Origin: Aeromicrobium sp. Root236
Lineage (GTDB): Bacteria; Actinomycetota; Actinomycetes; Propionibacteriales; Nocardioidaceae
NCBI RefSeq assembly: GCF_001428805.1
Contig: NZ_LMIS01000001.1
Span: forward strand, 1 to 64,000
DNA: 64,000 nucleotides
Reading direction: 5' to 3'
In this document: positions 63,260-64,000 of the stretch, in pieces
Layout: each line of letters starts with the position of its first letter
Position numbering within the stretch: position 1 is the stretch's first letter
Translations under genes and position numbers: made by a program
Notes under the pieces: model-generated
Database searches by the model: none
What the model saw: the letters and a program-made list of their open reading frames with translations, nothing else
What the model was told of the DNA's origin: nothing

Positions 63260-64000
63260 ATGCCTGACGTCGGCGACATCGCCTCCCGGCTCCGCGCCTC
63301 CGGCAGCGTGTTCGCCGAGGACGAAGCGGCGCTGCTCGTTGCGGAGGCGCGCACGCCCGACGAGCTCGAGTCGATGATCGGGCAGCGCGTCGCCGGGCTG
63401 CCGCTCGAGGTCATCGTCGGCTGGGCCGAGTTCTGCGGTCGGCGGATCGTCGTCGAACCCGGGGTCTTTGTGCCGCGCAGGCGCACGGAGGTGGTGGTTC
63501 GCGAAGCGGTCGCCGCCGGGCGTACGGGCGCGGTGGTGCTCGACCTGTGCTGCGGCACGGGTGCGGTCGGAGCTGCGATCCACGCGGCCCTCGGTGGCGT
63601 CGAGCTGTATGCGTCGGACGTCGAGCCCGCCGCCGTACGGTGTGCGTGTCGCAACCTTGAGCCGCTCGGTGGCCTGGTGTTCGAAGGAGACCTGTACGAG
63701 ACGCTGCCGGCGTCGCTGCGCGGGCGCGTCGACCTGCTCGTCGTGAACGCCCCGTACGTACCGTCGGATGCCATCGCGCTGATGCCGCCGGAGGCCCGCG
63801 AGCACGAGCCCCACGTGACGCTCGACGGGGGAGCGGACGGCGTCGACATCCAGCGACGGGTCGCTGCCGGCGCCGCGGAATGGCTGGCGCCTGGCGGGCA
63901 CATGTTGATCGAGACGAGCGTGGCACAGGCGCCCCTGACGGTCGACGCGTTCCGTGAGGGCGGATTGACCCCTGAGGTGCGGCGCGCCGACGACGTCGAC
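63260..64000 (+). CDS. HemK-like protein N5-glutamine methyltransferase, truncated by window end
   Basis: At least 247 residues are encoded and the frame runs off the window. SAM motif LDLCCGTGAVG and NAPYVPSDA (the NPPY site with Ala for Pro) are visible, as in the putative PrmC/HemK relatives of actinobacteria. ATG 63260 is 12 nt after the zinc-ribbon gene. Confidence 0.8.
   Translation, partial: MPDVGDIASRLRASGSVFAEDEAALLVAEARTPDELESMIGQRVAGLPLEVIVGWAEFCGRRIVVEPGVFVPRRRTEVVVREAVAAGRTGAVVLDLCCGTGAVGAAIHAALGGVELYASDVEPAAVRCACRNLEPLGGLVFEGDLYETLPASLRGRVDLLVVNAPYVPSDAIALMPPEAREHEPHVTLDGGADGVDIQRRVAAGAAEWLAPGGHMLIETSVAQAPLTVDAFREGGLTPEVRRADDVD

Overview
The window is high-GC actinobacterial chromosome. 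Gene content and order (ndgR|leuCD, yceD-rpmF-rnc-mutM, recG-rsmD-coaD, homodimeric aceE followed by a DUF3052 gene, DUF3145, a PAP2 protein of the Aur1-like type, ANTAR output) point to Propionibacteriales, most likely Nocardioidaceae (Aeromicrobium/Nocardioides-like). This placement is inferred from gene content, not from a search. A large share of genes start 6-8 nt after a TANNNT-like -10 hexamer, so leaderless mRNAs look common.

Region 1-11341 looks like an accessory island. It holds metal transport (ZIP with a DtxR/IdeR-like box, FetB-type permease), lipid-carrier and envelope membrane proteins (PAP2, DedA, DUF2231), two paralogues of a COG4705-type membrane protein, an OmpR-type two-component system, and a glycosylation operon (GT-C, polyprenyl-phosphate glycosyltransferase, GtrA). 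Six promoters here share one architecture: a TCAGG-N6-(T/G)CAGG direct repeat with 11-bp period, exactly 10 nt, a -10 hexamer, then a start codon 6-8 nt later. This is the signature of one response-regulator regulon, probably that of the local RR. The island ends on the right at an orphan tRNA 3' end (T-arm, acceptor strand, CCA) with a strong terminator, like an att scar.

Region 11.4-33.4 kb is mostly core: a LysR-controlled hydrolase/LLM oxidoreductase/methyltransferase operon, Ada-AlkA fusion plus Ogt, two tandem histone-like coiled-coil genes with a shared C-terminal DNA/RNA-binding-like motif, ndgR and leuCD, plsC, gpsA, a Cys/Met-metabolism PLP enzyme, ddl, a DUF3515 lipoprotein, a stand-alone Lrp ligand domain, thiL, methyltransferase, amidase, rpmB and a FakA/DhaL-type kinase. 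A roughly 1.5 kb lower-GC element (33.4-34.9 kb) is inserted exactly at the fakA stop/recG start junction between 12-bp direct repeats. It carries two membrane-protein genes and the N-terminal piece of an integrase.

Region 34.9-64 kb is core again: recG-rsmD-coaD, dinB, yceD-rpmF-rnc-mutM (rnc apparently with a CTG start), GNAT, dgt, a CHAP/peptidoglycan-binding/EEP-nuclease fusion, dnaG, a sigma factor whose 3' end runs into tRNA-Asn, tRNA-Met, PIG-L deacetylase, ANTAR regulator, DUF3145, a membrane-tethered acyl-carrier-protein fusion, hydrolase, PAP2, aceE, DUF3052, peroxiredoxin, tRNA-Val with a duplicated 3' end, membrane adenylate cyclase, a TetR-gap operon, a zinc-ribbon protein, and the start of a HemK-like methyltransferase cut by the window edge.
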